Below, in pieces: positions 1 to 13,252 of a stretch of DNA of 64,000 nt. A program made the position numbers and the translations under genes. The DNA is from Pyrenula massariospora (lineage: Eukaryota > Ascomycota > Eurotiomycetes > Pyrenulales > Pyrenulaceae), in contig JAGFMI010000013.1 in NCBI GenBank assembly GCA_021030905.1, forward strand, positions 1,170,971 through 1,234,970, in the 5' to 3' direction. The notes under the pieces are model-generated. The model searched no databases and was not told the origin of the DNA. It worked only from the letters and a program-made list of their open reading frames with translations. Numbering within the stretch: position 1 is the stretch's first letter; each line of letters starts with the position of its first letter.

Positions 1-2099
1 GGGTGCTTATACAGCTCGGCAAGCAGGAGATTGATTTTTCTCCAGCATTTAGACTGTATCTGTCCACTCGTGACCCATCGGCTCAATTCCCCCCCGACGT
101 TTGTAGCCGAACAACATTTGTCAATTTTACAGTGACACAGAGTAGTCTTCGAACGCAATCTCTCAGCGAAGTTCTGAAGAGCGAGCGTCCAGATGTGGAC
201 GAGCGGCGCACAAACCTTATCAAGATGCAAGGAGAATTCAAGACCAACTTACGTCAGCTTGAAAAAAGGCTGCTCCAGGCCTTGAACGAGTCGCGTGGGA
301 ACATTCTGGATGACGATACTGTGATCGAAACCTTGGAGACACTGAAAAAGGAAGCCGCGGAAATCTCTCGGAAAATGTTAGAAACAGAAGGTGTCATGAA
401 TGATGTGGAAAAAATTACTTTAGAATATTCGGTGATTGCCAAAGCTTGCAGCTCAATTTTTTCAGTGCTCGATCAATTGTCTCTTCTGAACCATTTCTAC
501 CGCTTCTCCTTACAATTTTTTGTGGACATCTTCGACTGCGTCCTCGCAGAGAGTCGACAGACAGCTAGCTCTTCAGATTACGCAACACGAGCAGACGAGA
601 TTCTCAGGCGGCTATACCGCGAGAGTTATCGCAGAACTTCGCTTGCACTTCTGCAGAAGGACAGGGTAACGTTTGCCTTGCTTCTCGCGAAAACGAATCT
701 CCGTAGAAGTTTGGGATCTTTATTTGACGAAATACTGGAACCTAAGAACCCTGGCACTGATATGTCCGGCGACGAAGACCGACTTAAGAGAGCCAAACAA
801 GTCTTGTCGCAGCATGTTCGGTTCAAAGATGTCATAGGAAAGCCGTCTACAGAACAATGGGCAAAGTTCTTGAGTGAGGAGAATGCCGAGAAATATATCC
901 CTACACTGTGGTCTGATACGGCTAGTGTCAGCGAGAAAAAGCTCATCGCCCTGCTAGCCATCAAATACTGCCGCATGGATCGCTTTGTCCCTGCTGCGGA
1001 AATGTTCTTAGACACGACCTTCGGATCTGGGTTCCTCAGCATAGACAGCGATCTAAAAACTGTGGTGGGTCAGGTCGCTGCAATAACACCAATCGCTCTA
1101 ACATCTAACCCTGGCTTTGACGCAAGCTACAAGGTCGACGCACTTGTTGAGCGGATGCATGCGTCCTGCTCAAATGTCGCCATGGGCTCAAATGAGAGTC
1201 TTGCAGCCGCCGATAAGGCTATCAGCAATGCTTCTTCCACAGGTACTTGGGTGTTAGTTAAGAATGTCCACCTCACTCCTCAGTGGCTGCAAAGCTTGGA
1301 GAAGCGTTTGACAACTGTAAAGCCTCATGCCGACTTCCGCTTGTTTCTATCTATGGAGTCTAGCTTAAAGATACCAGTCAATGTCATCCGAGCTTCACGG
1401 ATGCTGATGTATGAACAACCAGCAGGTATCCGGGCGAACATGCGTGACTCGCTTTCTGTTCTCACACCTCGGGCTAGCAAGGCTCCCGTTGAGAAGGCTC
1501 GAGTTTATCTCCTGCTAAGCTTCATTCACGCCATCGTTCAAGAGCGCTTGAGGTACGCCCCAACTTTGGGCTGGAAGGGATTCTGGGAGTTCAATGACAG
1601 CGATGTAAGTGCCTAAAATGGGAAAGGTTGGACCCGATTGCTGACCACACAACAGTATGAATGCTGCGCCTTCATTATTGACTCCTGGTTCGACGAAGTG
1701 AGCCAGGGTCGCTCGAACATAGCTCCCTCTAAGCTACCATGGGACCTGCTTCGAACCCTTATTAGCGAGATGTACGGGGGAAAAATCGACAGTGAAGGCG
1801 ACTTCAGAGCACTTCGTGGGATTATTGACCCCATAATGACCTGTTCCGCTTTTGATGATGAGTACCCGCTTGTACCCAAACAAGCGAACGACCAGGGATT
1901 GAACGTTCCCGGAGGCACAACAATGCCAGATTTCACGGCGTGGGTGGATAATTTACCCGAGAGAGAACCACCGACCTACCTTGGTCTACCGGCCAATGCA
2001 GAGAAGGTGTTGTTAATGGGTCAGGGACGGAGTATAGTTGGGAGTGTGGCGAAGGTCGCAAACGTACTTGCGGAAATGGAGGCGCACGCCATGAACTGA
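1..2099 (+). CDS. nudA: Cytoplasmic dynein heavy chain, 3' end (partial)
   Basis: C-terminal 681 residues of the minus-end-directed microtubule motor heavy chain; the 5' part lies outside the window. Two exons, 1-1604 and 1656-2099, with a 51-nt GTAAGT...CAG intron that joins FNDSD to [11 protein letters not shown]. The early part is the AAA5/strut to AAA6 region, including a charged predicted helical stretch from about [20 protein letters not shown]6 follows, with [25 protein letters not shown] and [20 protein letters not shown], all closely matching dynein family signatures. The terminal domain keeps the YGGKID and [12 protein letters not shown] motifs. Translation stops about 28 residues after [12 protein letters not shown], whereas animal dyneins continue for over 300 residues. 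No further open frame follows, so this resembles the short-tailed yeast type or a truncation. It is convergent with the J-protein gene downstream. Confidence 0.95.
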
Positions 2100-3070
2100 G
2101 AATCAAAACAAATGTGGCGGAACTAACATCGCCTTTCTCAATGCGCTGCAATGGAGGCGTACGGCGGCACAGTGTGGGCCATGTTAGATTGGTTGTATCA
2201 AAGGAGTTCTGCGCCGGCAAAGCATATTCAGCGACAAATGGTTTGGGCGTCCATGGCATTACTCAATATTTCTTTTGTTAGCGGAGGCGTTGTGCCGTGT
2301 ACAGCATACTGATACCCTTTTGCTTGAGCATTTCTCCTGAGGTGGAGTACTTGTGGTTTAGATTCTACCTTTCTCTTGATTTTGCAGATTCAAATCAGGA
2401 TGGCAACCAGTGGCTCAGACTGTGGCTGCTCTTGTCCATAAATTAGTGATTAAGGAGTCACGGTTTTGATGTCCCGCAAATGTGTTGATCAACACTTGTG
2501 CCAGGCCTTTGCCCTAGTATAGTACCGGGGATTTTCCTATCCTACTAGGTAATCAAATATTCTGTCACTTTCCTCGGTACATTCCCAATTTCAGTACTAT
2601 TCGTGGAACAGGAGGTGAATTGGTGGACTCTCAAATCTTTTTTAGGCGGAGGTCTGCATGTACCCTTCAATAGCCACCGTAGTTCTGTTTCGGCTACCGA
2701 GATCGGAGCCAGTAGCCATTCTCTCGACCCCTAGGAATACTCGATGGCCTGTCCAGTGGATGAGTAATGTACCATAACCCTTATGTGCCTTCCAGAAAAC
2801 TCCAACATGGCTGTACCAGTGAATGATAGGCGTCTGGAAACAGGATAGAGAATGCAGAATATAGTCAGAATGCTTTCCTCATACTATGTATGAAAATTCT
2901 TTCAAAATCGACGATATGTTTCCCATACCAAACTCCGAGAAATGCTGTCAGTTTTGGAGTTGTGATCTATCCTAGCCTCCCAAAGCGCCATCGCTCACCG
3001 ACATACTCTTGGAAACAGCTATTGATCTATATTCCCACGCGTGTTAGCCATGGCCATGTCTCCCAGCCCG
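2100..3070. other. Intergenic region between convergent genes
   Basis: No open frame on the plus strand longer than 60 codons and no dynein-like continuation were seen before 2,890. Open frames between 2,890 and 3,271 on the plus strand are antisense shadows of the J-protein gene. The stretch should hold both 3' untranslated regions. I see no RNA gene or repeat. Confidence 0.6.
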
Positions 3071-4547
3071 TCATTGTTGCCGGCATTGAGGTCCTTCAGC
3101 CTCCTCGTCATCATCCACCCATCCAGATCCGCCTCTTGGGTCTCCCTGCCCGAAGTCATCGATGTTCCCATCTTCATCGTAGCCTACCTCGTCCACCTCT
3201 GCGGTTTCTATTTCAGGGAACTCAGGCGGTGGAAGGATAGTCCTCAGGCTGTCAATAGAGGAGACATCTAGAGTTCCATCAGGTGGGAATTCAATTTCCA
3301 CCATCAAATACAAGTCTCCTTTTGCATCGCTCTTTTTGAGCGGCATGCCTTCCCCAGGAATCTTGAGCACTTGCATCGGTCGAAGGAATTGGCCGGGCCT
3401 TTGAGGATGGGTTGTTGAGATGCCCCGTCCGTCGAGGTGCTTGAGCACGGTCCGCGAAAAGCCGCAAAGTGATTCGCCGAGGGTGATGTCTAGGGGAGCT
3501 TGAAGGTCGGCGCCGGCTCGCCGGAAGATGTCGTGTTCGATCTCTACAAGATGGAAAACGATATCACCAGGTTCTTGACCAGGAACTTGGTCGGCCTCGC
3601 CTTCGAGACGGATTATGTCGCCTTCCTTTGCACCACGAGGACTAGAGAAAGGAGAATGTGAGAAAGCCTGCGAGGAAGAGATTGAGGGGGAAGCGCTTAC
3701 ATGTACATTTCCAGGGACTTTTGCTCTTCAATAGTTTTGTTGCCTTTGCATTTTTTACAACGATCCTTTTGCTCGTAGATATGCCCTTCGCCTTTGCAAT
3801 TGGAACACGGAACCATGGTTTGCGTGAGCATTGGTCCCACTTGCTGAAGGACTGTTCTCGACCCTAGGAATGTCGTTAGCTTCAAGTTGAATCTTTCAGG
3901 TAAGCACAGGCGTACCTTGTCCATTGCAAACCGAGCAATCCTTTGGCTTTGCCTTCTCTTTGCCTCCGCTTCCCTTACAAACGCTACAGATGACTTGCTT
4001 GGTCGACGAAAACTTGACTGTCTTCCCCTTGTAAAGATCTTCCAACGAGACCTCATATTTTTGTTCCTCGTCTGGGCTTTTGCCTGATCGCTTCGCCTTT
4101 GCCGCTCCGCCGCCAAACATCATCTCTGCGAAAAGCTCACTAATGTCAGGACCGTCGCCGGCCCCGGCGCGTGAGCCATCAAAAGCTGACATTCCCTGGG
4201 TGTCGTAGAGATTCCTTTTCTGGTCATCGTAAAGTATCTCATAGGCTTGCTGTGCACCCTTGAAGCGAATCTCTGCGGCTTCCCGATCTGCTTCGGGCAC
4301 TTTGTCAGGATGGTTTGCGAGCGCATACTTGCGGTATGCTTTTCGGATCTCGTCCTTCGAGGCATCTTTACTGACTCCAAGAATTTCTGCACAAGTCAGC
4401 CATGATCTAGAGTGGTAAAGTGCCTTGAGGATCAACTCGCAACTGGATAGACCACTGCCTTGTGCGTGGGTTATGCAAGTATAAGCAGGGAGTACCGAGA
4501 AATTGTGGCATACCGTAGAGATCAATATCTGGCACTTCGCCTGCCAT
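3071..4547 (-). CDS. mas5: Class A J-domain co-chaperone, Ydj1/Mas5 type
   Basis: Type I Hsp40 that stimulates cytosolic Hsp70 ATPase and delivers clients. Four exons on the minus strand: 4547-4514, 4386-3916, 3863-3701 and 3641-3071, all GT-AG. Splicing gives 412 aa, against 409 for yeast Ydj1. The short first exon ends DLY and joins EILGVSKDAS to complete the J domain; HPD is at residues 37-39. A modest G-rich linker (about 75-110) follows. Four zinc-finger cysteine pairs are all intact: C145/C148, C162/C165, C188/C191 and C204/C207. The substrate-binding domains include YIPRGAKEGDIIRLEGEAD and end in an acidic tail. The last residues are QCRQQ, a CaaX-like box, so farnesylation and partial membrane association are likely, as for Ydj1. 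It is divergent from the glutamyl-tRNA synthetase gene with about 250 bp between start codons. Confidence 0.95.
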
Positions 4548-6902
<2,355 letters not shown>

Positions 6903-7616
6903 ACTTGACAACACAAGGAAGACGTCTCGTCTGATGACCTTTCTGATGGCGAATCCGGGGACTGTCCGTTGCTCTTGCCTGATGGTTGTGACTGCGTGCC
7001 TGCTCCATGTTTTGCTTGAACCCCCGCGATTGCCGTTTCTACATCGCTCCTGCTGTTCTGCGCAGCCATAAGGTAAGATAAGGAAGGTATGTGTTGCGGC
7101 GCGCTTTCCCTTTTTCTAAAAAGTTTCGTCGATCCATTTGTGTTTACCGCCAGACTCTGCCTGCACGTTCTTCTCAATGTCCTCGTCCTCTCGTTCGCCA
7201 TCAGGGTGCTTTGTATCAACGCCTCGACTTTTCTTTACCGCTCAGCTTTATCCCTTCCAATCGCCCGACATGATTGTCTCCATCATTGAGCAGATGTCTC
7301 CGCGGTCATACCGTCGTCCTTGGTGTTATTAGCCCCCAATTATGCCCGATCTTTTCTTTGCCAGCTCTTCAGCCGTTGTCCAAACAATGAACCGGAGATT
7401 GTCCTTTGTTCTAGCGCACACTGGCGTTTCCACCAGCGATATTTAGCTTCCTTGGCCGTCCTCATCCAATGGTGTCGCCGACATGGCGTTGAGGAATGGG
7501 TGCTTGCCCCTCCGGCTATGGTCAAACAGGATTGAGAAGATTGGTCGACCCGAATCATATTTCCTCCATCACTACCACCGCCACCACCATCACCGCCACC
7601 GTTTGTCTGGCAGTCA
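6903..7616. other. Pyrimidine-rich non-coding stretch
   Basis: Plus strand is rich in C and T from about 7,100 to 7,610 with ACC/CCA triplet runs near 7,565-7,600, as is common in fungal promoters and 5' UTRs. Open frames here on both strands lack recognisable domains and overlap each other. It is probably the leader of the small candidate gene that follows. Confidence 0.35.
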
Positions 7617-7930
7617 ATGGTGAGATTCTTCCCTTCGGGTGTTTCACATTGGCGCTACTGCAAGTCATACTGACCCTGCCGCAGATTTTTTCACCATTCT
7701 AGATGGAATTTAGCGTATTCAAGCATCTTATTTTCCAAAAGGAGCCTAGCCCCGCCGCTCCTGCCGTCCCCATCGCCATCTACGACCCAGAATGGCCAAT
7801 ACCCGCCGGTGTGGCATTGGGCAAGATGGGCTCGAAAAAGCGTTCATATTCAGATATCGCACCACCAACACCTGTCGACCTCAATGTACATAGACTCTAC
7901 AATAATTACAAAGTAAACGTATCGTTTTAG
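7617..7930 (+). CDS. Hypothetical small protein, possible two-exon gene
   Basis: Unrecognised. An ATG at 7617-7619 is immediately followed by a GTGAGA donor, and an ATTCTAG acceptor at 7702 places a second ATG at 7703. Splicing the 83-nt intron would give ATG-ATG and a 76-aa product; without splicing, the ATG at 7703 gives 75 aa. The product is proline-rich with a basic patch, GSKKRSYSD. A long CT-rich leader precedes it, which supports transcription. The reading frame may continue in an unidentified later exon, since the terminal residues after NNYK begin with a GTAAAC donor-like sequence. I cannot assign a function, and a chance ORF remains possible. Confidence 0.3.
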
Positions 7931-9968
7931 CGCTGCTAGAAACTATCATGGAAGTGTCTAAGTGTGATTGGATTCAGGAAAGAGAGCAGGTAGGGTTTAT
8001 AAAATCCGATTTGAAGTTCAACTGTTTGCGAACTTCTCTCGGGAGCCGCAGGCGCCTCCCCAACAGACAACAAGCCCTGAAATTAAGTATGCCAGATACG
8101 AAAACTTGCAATTTCTGCCCACTCTCAGACAACAATGCGCATCCAGCTATCACGAATGCTGGCCAACCATGAAGATTGCCCGTAGAACTCGACAGCTGGC
8201 TCAAATCCCACATATTCGAGACAATAATACGACATCTAGGCCTGCATACCACTTCCTTCAGGTTTTGATAAGTCTATTTGCTGGCATAATGAACTAAGAA
8301 AACGGCCTTGATTTTGTTTCAAGATCTCTTTCTCTTATTTTTTGTTCGAAAGTCAATAGTTTCCAATAATTCCTACAAGGAATTGTGGGCCTTGCCAACT
8401 TTCACATGAGTCAAGCCCACAATGGAGCCGACTAAGTAGGGCTATATCGAAGAACAGTGCCTCTTTCAGCCAGCCAGATCCTCTTTAGAATACACTAGAA
8501 CAGCTGCGTCCATCACCAACTACGTGCCACGACGTCCTTTTCTATCACGAATGGATTTCTCTGGCTAACTCGGCGTCTGAGACCAGGGTTTTGCGGCTTT
8601 GGCGGGCAGACGGCGCAAATTAGGAAGGGATGTAAGGCTCACTACATCTCGAAAGGCCAAGCTCGAAGTCAGTAATTCACTTCGATGAGTTCATAATTTC
8701 GGTGACTCACGTCATGTGACAGGTTTTCTCCAGGCTCGGTGATTGCAACGCAGAATTGGAGGGCTCGGCGGCTTATGGTAAGAGGTGAGTAGGTGTATAT
8801 CAAGAAGCTTTGGTGTGTCCAACCTGGAGAATTTCCGCACAACTTGATTCCGGGTATTGGGATGATTGTGTCTGGCGGATATCGAGGGATCCAAACGATT
8901 CTATGTGTTTGATGTCTTGTAACTTCTCCGAATGTCAGTACCCCGAGAGCCGTATCTGTAGCTATGTTCAGATCTATGGTCTGATGAAGACTCACGCAGC
9001 GTAAATCTGAGCTTGCAATCCACGCCCAAATCGTGATTCCAAAGGGTTCAAAGACCGAATCCAGACGCGCGATTGGAGTTCACTAACTCTGCCTCAATAC
9101 TCTTTCACGGCTCTTCAAAAGTGTCCTAGTAGTTTAGGAGGGTCGACTATGCACGGGTTTCAATTTTGTCATAGGTGAAAAACAATCCTAGATAGTCAGC
9201 CATACCGATTGTTGTGGAAAACTTACCAGAATTTCACCGTTGTGGATCATGGCAAGCTCTTAAAGATAACCTAGATCATACTCCGTCTTGGTATTGTGGT
9301 TTCTTCATACAGTATCAGCTTTGCAGTGGAGTCTCTTAATTTAGCGTGCTCCAAGTGTTGTATTGGCTAGCTGATAATTCCTTGCTGAGATGCTCACTGG
9401 ATACTTATCTGATAGACGACTCTCGAAATTTCGAATATCTGTGACACATCAGAATTTTCGTCCCCGTCAAAAATTGCGAAGCTTGGATTCTTATCAGGGT
9501 CATGAAACATGGCATGATAACTTTGTGGAATTTTGGGGATGAACTCGTGGTTTAGATAGGAGTAGCGAAGCTCTGTAATCTGATGAAAAGGGGCAGGATT
9601 TAAAATGCACATTGCGAGTGGTCTGAGGAGGGTATAAGATCCCGTGTAGGAGGAAGTCTGATCCAGAGAGTGGTGTGTCTGAGTGAGTAGAAATTACGAA
9701 CTGTATCAAGCCTTTATAGACGCAGGCCGTCAAGAATTTGATCGAGCTTCCCCGAGCGAGGTCCAATAGAAGTGTCACTAGCTTCGCAAACAGCGTGCAA
9801 TCATTGAACAACATTGTACACGTTGTATATTGGGAAGACAGGGTGGCAGACCTAGTCTAACAAACATGTCCCCATGGAAGAGGTTGGATACGAGCACGCC
9901 TGAAAGTGGAGCTTATAATAGTTTGTGGAAACGTTTGCATTGTAGCGGTTTGAGAGTTGGGTGGCTTA
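7931..9968. other. Gene-poor region, nothing firmly supported
   Basis: Open frames of 60-109 codons occur on both strands. The most coding-like is 7968-8297 (+), which is open but has no ATG near its start and could be an exon or relic. Minus-strand frames at 8995-8669, 9814-9500 and 9612-9394 have no domain I recognise. No RNA gene was seen. Base composition is ordinary until the transposon-like element begins at 9969. Confidence 0.4.
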
Positions 9969-10010
9969 TCTCTTACTAGTCGGTAATGGGCTACTTATCC
10001 GCAGCTCCCC
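9969..10010 (+). repeat. Left terminal inverted repeat of MITE
   Basis: About 42 bp matching the reverse complement of 10,405-10,446. The differences are nearly all C/T or G/A transitions. Shared cores include CTTACTAGTCGGTAAT and ACTTATCCGCAGC. Confidence 0.9.
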
Positions 10011-10404
10011 ACCTGTCGAGCTGTTTACTATATAATTTTAAATTTTTAAAAATTTTATAACTATCGATCATCGTTAATTATAATTTATTTAATATAATTT
10101 AAAATATTTTAAAATCTCAAAAGTTTAGTAGAGATTTAAGATTAAAAATTTTTATTTTAAAAATTTTTAATATCGTTATATAGTGTTTTAAAGTTATATA
10201 ATATAATTTATTATATAATAAATTTTTTAAAAATTGTATTTTTCTTAACGAAATTTTAAATAATATTTTAAATAATTTATAATACTATAAACGAAATCGA
10301 TATAAAAAAAAATATATTATATATAATATAACTTTTTATAATTTAAATAAATATTAAAATAAATAATATAAAATATTAATAATAAATAATTAGGTAATTA
10401 AAGG

Positions 10405-10446
10405 GAGGGGCTGCGGATAAGTGGTTTATTACCGACTAGTAAGGGA
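10405..10446 (-). repeat. Right terminal inverted repeat of MITE
   Basis: Inverted partner of 9,969-10,010. It ends CCGACTAGTAAGGGA and is followed by the TA duplication. Confidence 0.9.
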
Positions 10447-11769
10447 TAGTGACGTATGATGGCTGCGTGACATGTCGCATCTTTCGACGTTGGCAGATGT
10501 ACGTGACTATTCTCATAAGCGCAAAATGCTTCTATAAAGTAAAGACAGCAAAAAAGTACAGCTGCTGAGTCGAGCTATTATGAAGCGAAAAACTCGAGTT
10601 TGGACCACAAGACGTGAGGCATCTAAAAAGCTTACCGACTGGCCTGTCTTAGTACCACTCGACATATGCAGTAATTTGCCTCGGTTCATAAACGGACGAT
10701 GGCACTATCTTCACTCATTTAAACTTCAAAGCTTGAAAAATGCTCAAGACCAGGCAGCTGAAACTGTTGGCAACCGCTCACTCACTTCTGTAGAAACGCC
10801 AAGGGCGCGATAAGGATCGCGATAAATCACTGTTCCAAATTCAACTGGACAAAAGACAGCGGATTTGCCATGATTGTTGGTGATAGTCATTGAAGGAATA
10901 GCCTAAATCTTGCCCACTAGAGCATTGCCTTGGAATTTGACGATTGTAAAGGACTGTCACAAGATCCCGATGATTGATTCGTAGTAGATATGCCTTAAAG
11001 TGGCAAAGTCCTTCCCACAAAGGATTGTCAAAGATGACTCGATCTCTCACGTGGTGCAAACGCATAGCCCTACGCCCTTTCTCAGGTTAGCATCTGTAGG
11101 GCGCCACTAGTAGTCTTCTCTTGGGAGAGAATCCTTGAGGGGCGTAGGACCTTAAACGCACGGCATCGAATAGAGAACACATGTACAATCTCGATATGTG
11201 TCAAGTCGAGAAATTTCTATAGCAATGTGTCTTTCTCACGAATGGAGATGGAGCAAAATTGCAATTTACGACCAGCTCAGTCCTAAAAGCACGACGCCAA
11301 GTGGGCCTCCATTGATGCCAACATTCTAAGCAAAGTTTGACAGCCAGGTCGGTGGATGCGTAGATCTTAGATGCAAACAGCAGGTTCCGTTACAAATTGA
11401 ATCTGAATTTACGACTTGGGTCAATTTCTCATCCAATCCGCTATAGATTTCAATTGACCGTATTGTTGGAGTATGGGGCTAAAGCTAGCAGGCATTGCAG
11501 CGCCATGGAGCACCTGGGTAAAATCTCATGTCATTCTGCAAGAGCAAATTGCTTCGAAAAAAGGCGACCTCGCCAAGATAGTACAAGCGGTCACAAAAAA
11601 GTTGACAAAGCTGGTAAATAGAAATTACTGTACTGGCAAGAATCGGTCATAACATTTGCAAAGTCGCGGGTTAAATCTAAACTAGAAAGATAGCGGTGTT
11701 AAGGTCGCTCACGTTCATCAGAACAATTGAAAACAACATCAAACAAGGCAGAATTCCCAAGTCTCTCCA
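10447..11769. other. Intergenic region, weak ORFs only
   Basis: A 77-codon ATG-started frame at 10,580-10,813 (+) is basic and has no recognised domain; it may be chance. Frames at 11,065-10,841 (-) and 11,397-11,621 (+) are similarly unsupported. No repeats or RNA genes were seen. The end nearest 11,769 should contain the 3' UTR of the five-exon gene. Confidence 0.4.
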
Positions 11770-13252
11770 TCATTGAGTCCCCCACTCTAGGGTGCTTCCA
11801 TATGACTTAACCGGGACACTCGCCTTATCACGGGCATGCAGAGCCGTGCTATTCCGCATTTTTTGTGTGTCCAGGTCGAAACAGCCGCCAGTCTTTCCAT
11901 CCCGGCAGACAGGATATAGAGTATGAGTGCACATATCGCAGAAAAAATTTTCATGTACAGACACAAAATCAGGGCCAGAGGATGTTCTGCTTTCGCATAC
12001 CTCCCTCGCGCTGTGTGAAGAGTAATGGGATATCACAACACGGTTGTCATTGCAGTTATCCGATTGGCGCTTGCGTAAGCCGCCGAAGAGTTTGTGCAAT
12101 TCTCCGTCGAACGTGGTTCCGTACGTTGGTGGAGAGAGATTGCTTGGAAGTGGGCCCCCGCCGCTGGATTGCCTCAATTGCTTTTCCTGGTCAGATGTAG
12201 CTCGCTTGCCTGGTGGAGGATCGCATTCCACTTTACCAGGCGCAACGATCAAGCTCTTATCGTCAGGATCCGAACCATCTTCTTTGTACGGTAGAATGGG
12301 GTCGTAAACGGGGATGCAATTGAGTTCGTAGAGCGCTATGATATGTCAGCAATCTCGCATTTTTGACAACCGACGCCCTAGAACTGGGCAACGGAAAATT
12401 AGACACTTACCATGATATGTAGAGAATCTTGCAGGTGCTTTGCACATTGTGTCAGGGTCTTCTTGGTACCCAACTGCACGCGGATCCCTATCAGAGTTTG
12501 TAAATTTGAAGTCACTTAAATGCAGGCTGAATCCTTGTGGAAAAGACGATTGTTTTCCATTCGAGTCCGGGCTATCAATCCTGTACCCTCAAAATTCAGC
12601 CGCTGAAAAGTCATACTGGCCGCGCTTGAAGAAGAAAGAAAGAGCACATGGAGATATGGGTGGACTTACCAGACACAAGCCGGTACATATTCAGGGTTTT
12701 GTTCAGTGGGAACTTGCTATCATAGTGGTTAGAGGCAACCGGGCAAATATCTTTCGGGGTCATACCTGGCTAGAAGGGTACCATGTCATATTGCACTCCT
12801 GTAGGACACTATGTCAGCATTATGAAGCAATCGATAGCAACGGGTAGACTTAATTTGCCCATATCTGCGTACCAGACCATATGGTCTCCAGTAGCCCAAG
12901 TAATTGCTAGGTAGGAGATGCAGATGGCGTCCGCGCTCGAACTCGAAATTGAGATGTAGCTTGCTGGTTTGTTATTGTCACTTCCACCCATGTGGGGAAC
13001 TTTGACATCACCGTAATTGCCATCTTTAATACTGCCCGTGCCCTGTTGAAATCCGAGTCGTTGACCATTGTTATCAAAAAGGGCGATGTTTGGGACGGTG
13101 CCTCCAGTGCTAGCACCACTGTCTCCATTTTTAGTCATACCAGCGCCAATCCGAACGGTCGTAGCGCCTGCGTCTTTTCCAGGAAAGAATTCCGCCACCA
13201 ATGGAACAAAAGTCAAGGCCATAAAGACCCCGTTGAGAACCTCTCCTGCCAT
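11770..13252 (-). CDS. Five-exon gene, 408-aa fungal protein of unknown function
   Basis: Function not recognised; coding status is well supported by five exons that join in frame. Exons: 13252-12842, 12798-12766, 12716-12670, 12580-12411 and 12335-11770. All introns end in AG and four-part reading continuity is restored only by splicing. The first intron has an unusual GTTGCT donor and is 43 nt, so that boundary is the least certain. The N-terminus has a hydrophobic stretch (about residues 5-24, LNGVFMALTFVPLVAEFF) that could be a signal or anchor. Next come a Gly/Ser/Asn-rich region, a conserved-looking segment SYISISSSSADAICISYLAI, then WYPSSQ and NPEYVPACVW. A basic RKRQSDN patch follows, then a Cys-rich C-terminal part with CDMCTHTLYPVC. 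The spread of cysteines and the hydrophobic start suggest an extracellular or lumenal protein. Confidence 0.8.

Larger units (their letters stand above)
9969..10446. mobile_element. MITE-like DNA transposon, TA target duplication
   Basis: A 478-bp non-coding element with an AT-rich core. Its ends are inverted repeats of about 42 bp beginning TCYCTTACTAGTCGGTAAT, flanked on both sides by TA (9967-9968 and 10447-10448). TA duplication with such ends is typical of the Tc1/mariner/pogo superfamily. The core has almost no G or C while the flanks are normal, consistent with RIP of a repeated element. Its left 245 bp match the left edge of the large AT-rich block at 23,468, so it belongs to a family with at least two members in this window. 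It has no transposase and would be non-autonomous. Confidence 0.88.

Noticed and set aside
626-1042. 138-codon minus-strand frame inside dynein
   Set aside because: Antisense shadow of a strongly conserved coding exon.
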